Notes under the pieces: generated by a model
Told to the model about the DNA's origin: nothing
What the model saw: only the letters and a program-made list of their open reading frames with translations
The model's database searches: none
Made by a program: the position numbers and the translations under genes
Shown: one piece after another, positions 62,506 to 64,000 of the stretch
Numbering within the stretch: the stretch's first letter is position 1
How the letters are laid out: every line of letters starts with the position of its first letter
NCBI RefSeq assembly: GCF_024508235.1
Contig: NZ_CP101943.1
Location: 620,001 to 684,000, forward strand
Direction: 5' to 3'
Length of the DNA stretch: 64,000 nucleotides
DNA from: Halococcus qingdaonensis
GTDB lineage: Archaea; Halobacteriota; Halobacteria; Halobacteriales; Halococcaceae

Positions 62506-63459
62506 TTACTCCTCGTCGAGTTCTTCGGTGATGTCGTCGACGTCCACGTCGGCATCCTCGAGCTCCTCCTCGATGGCGTCGAGATCGGCCTCGCCACCGC
62601 CGCCGCCCATACCGCCCATCATGCCACCCATGCCGCCCATCATCCCGCCGGTGCCGTCGATGACCTCCTCGACGATCACGCGATCGAGGTCGAGCCGGTC
62701 GATGAGATCGCCCAGGATCTGCTGTTTGCCCATCATCCACTGCTGGTCGAACTGGAGCTGGGGCGACTGCTCGATGTAGAGCGTCTCCTTCTCGACGACC
62801 TCGGTCTCGAACTCGGGTTCGCTCTCCTCGTCGTCCTCGTCCTCGTCGGACTCCACCATCTGCTCTTCTTCGACTTCGTCCGTCTCGATGCGCATGTCGA
62901 AGTCGGCGTCGAAGTACATGCCGAGCATCCCCTCGGCCTGTTCGAGGCGGTCGTCGACCGTGTCGAGCACCTCGTAGTCGTACTCGACGTCTTGGCCGGC
63001 GAGCGGGTGGTTGAAATCCACACGTGCGCGCCCGCCGATGATCGTCTCGACGTGGCCGTGCTCGCCGTCGATGTCGACGTGGCCGCCCGGATAGCGGTCG
63101 TCCTCCGGGATGCGGTCGGCGCTCACAGTACGAACTTCGTCCTCGTCGTACTCGCCGAAGGCCTCGTCGGCGGGCACCGTCACGGTGCCCGAATCGCCGG
63201 CCTCGCCGCCGGTGAAGTCCTCCTCGACGGTGTCGAAGAGGTGGCCGGCACCGACCGCGATGACGCGCGGCTCGAAGCTCTGCTGTTGGTCGTCGACGCC
63301 CTCCTCCTCGGCGACCTCCTCGTCGGTCGTGTCGACGAGCTGGTCGTTCTCGACCGACCGGGCGGTGTAGGCGAGACGGACGAAATCTCCCTCCTGAATC
63401 CCGCTTGCGGCTTCCTCGTCGGCGTCCGATGCGGACTGTTCGCTTGCTTCGTCGCTCAT
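62506..63459 (-). CDS. FKBP-type peptidyl-prolyl isomerase, SlyD-like, with Gly-Met tail
   Basis: A 317-residue FKBP. The PPIase domain (about 24-165) has VRLAYTARSVENDQLVDTTDEE and PRVIAVGAGHLFDTVEEDFTGGEAGDSGTV, with an inserted-flap region up to HPLAGQDVEYDYEVL. A central acidic linker (DEDEDDEESEPEFE) and a C-terminal helix domain follow, and the end has GGMMGGMGGMMGGMGGGGG (about 273-291), like chaperonin Gly-Met tails. TTAAACG at the start gives a leaderless fit. Likely a chaperone-isomerase. Confidence 0.92.
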   Translation of the reverse strand: MSDEASEQSASDADEEAASGIQEGDFVRLAYTARSVENDQLVDTTDEEVAEEEGVDDQQQSFEPRVIAVGAGHLFDTVEEDFTGGEAGDSGTVTVPADEAFGEYDEDEVRTVSADRIPEDDRYPGGHVDIDGEHGHVETIIGGRARVDFNHPLAGQDVEYDYEVLDTVDDRLEQAEGMLGMYFDADFDMRIETDEVEEEQMVESDEDEDDEESEPEFETEVVEKETLYIEQSPQLQFDQQWMMGKQQILGDLIDRLDLDRVIVEEVIDGTGGMMGGMGGMMGGMGGGGGEADLDAIEEELEDADVDVDDITEELDEE

Positions 63460-63608
63460 ACCCCCTCAACTCCCGTTCGACGTTTAAGAACGTTGCTTCA
63501 CGTTCGCCTGCGGACGACGGATCGCGCTGCTCACGTACTGCAAGCGAGCGACGTCGTCGCCGTTCGTGCAGGGGACAGGTTTAGGAACCGGAACGTCCTC
63601 TGTCGGAT

Positions 63609-63851
63609 ATGGCAGACACGACCGAAGCGAGTCAGTCCCTCTCGCGCGACGAGGCCGCCGAAGCGCTCGAATCGCTCGCGAACGAGCTGCGCGGGGACGC
63701 CGAGATGACGGTCCTCGCCGGCAACAAGTCGGTCGCGCTCACGCCGCGCGACACCGTCGAGTACGACATCGAGGTGAGCGAGCGCGAGCCGATGCTCGGC
63801 GACAAACGCGAATCGATCAGCATCGACCTCAACTGGAAAGCCGAAGAGTAG
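63609..63851 (+). CDS. Amphi-Trp domain protein (80 aa)
   Basis: An 80-residue protein resembling the amphi-Trp domain family: LSRDEAAEALESLANELRGDAEM, then SVALTPRDTVEYDIEVSERE and a final Trp in ISIDLNWKAEE. Function unknown. GGTTTAGG about 27 bases before the ATG gives a leaderless start. Confidence 0.82.
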   Translation: MADTTEASQSLSRDEAAEALESLANELRGDAEMTVLAGNKSVALTPRDTVEYDIEVSEREPMLGDKRESISIDLNWKAEE

Positions 63852-63876
63852 TTTCCGTCCCGGACGAACGACCCTC

Positions 63877-64000
63877 GTGTACGAAGTCGAGTGTAAGGTC
63901 GCCAGCCCCCACGAACCGGTCCGCGAGCGGCTGTCGGCGCTCGATGCCGAGGCCACGGGCACCGTCGAGCAGGTCGATACGTACTACGACGCGCCACATC
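63877..64000 (+). CDS. CYTH-domain (CyaB/ThTPase-like) protein, 3' end outside window
   Basis: The first 41 codons are visible, starting at GTG: VYEVECKVASPHEPVRERL, then DTYYDAPH. The ExExK-type start (EVECK) and the later D-x-YYDxP pattern are typical of CYTH phosphatases or class-IV adenylate cyclases. Start codon GTG is the first possible in this frame. It begins 25 bases after the amphi-Trp stop. Confidence 0.7.
   Translation, partial: MYEVECKVASPHEPVRERLSALDAEATGTVEQVDTYYDAPH

Overview
The window is chromosomal DNA of a halophilic archaeon (class Halobacteria). The proteins are strongly acidic, GC content is high, and the machinery is archaeal: TFB, SBDS, an alpha-type proteasome subunit, RNase P proteins Rnp2 and Rnp3, ribosomal proteins L7Ae/S28e/L24e, RPA-type single-strand binding protein, TmcA and Lhr. 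Many genes have a TATA-like box about 25 bp before the start codon, meaning leaderless transcripts. The genus cannot be proven from the sequence; a Halococcus-like organism is a guess. Most of the window is ordinary, densely packed core genome. I saw no tRNA, rRNA, CRISPR array or complete mobile element.

Layout. 1-1840: end of a fixC-fixX electron-transfer gene plus a small unknown gene. 1837-4937: an amino-acid permease with two Usp domains, overlapped by a diadenylate-cyclase-like gene. 5049-7443: a wHTH-GNAT protein, small proteins, and a fluoride riboswitch driving two Fluc/CrcB genes. 7449-11077: tmcA and small membrane proteins. 11332-12929: rpl7ae-rps28e-rpl24e-ndk, preceded by a structured leader. 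12987-14192: an MFS exporter. 14445-26668: an aromatic and acyl-CoA catabolic region: phenylacetate-CoA ligase, an AT-rich insert with two alien membrane genes, an HTH regulator divergent from paaABCD plus a detached PaaD zinc ribbon, aldehyde dehydrogenase, DUF35 protein, thiolase, acyl-CoA ligase and two SDR dehydrogenases. 26781-33664: a SOUL haem protein, a CDC48-type ATPase, a wHTH regulator, an arylsulfotransferase-like protein and a BASS transporter. 33677-40262: an Lhr helicase and the rpe-rpap1-rpa1 operon. 40308-46540: riboflavin reductase, thioredoxin reductase, small regulators, TFB and small conserved proteins. 46600-52564: DUF555, Ogg glycosylase, acylphosphatase, Nnr, MoaC, an HNH protein and HflX. 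52680-58735: membrane proteins and the SBDS/psmA/rnp2/methyltransferase/rnp3/COG1325 run. 58796-64000: a putative TIM-barrel protein, pyrBI, a RecA-like protein, an FKBP isomerase, an amphi-Trp protein and the start of a CYTH protein.

How genes work together. Phenylacetate is activated by PaaK, epoxidised by PaaABC (with PaaD and its split zinc ribbon maturing the enzyme) and probably degraded by the nearby thiolase, SDRs and aldehyde dehydrogenase; no paaE, paaG or paaF was seen here. The fluoride riboswitch appears to control fluoride exporters at the translation-initiation level. The permease/diadenylate-cyclase pair suggests local c-di-AMP control of transport. The most notable observations are the riboswitch architecture, the permease-cyclase overlap with a degenerate RHR motif, the structured rpl7ae leader that looks like a TnpB right-end remnant, the split PaaD, the acidic L24e tail and a SOUL protein with a triplicated MTAPVRT motif.
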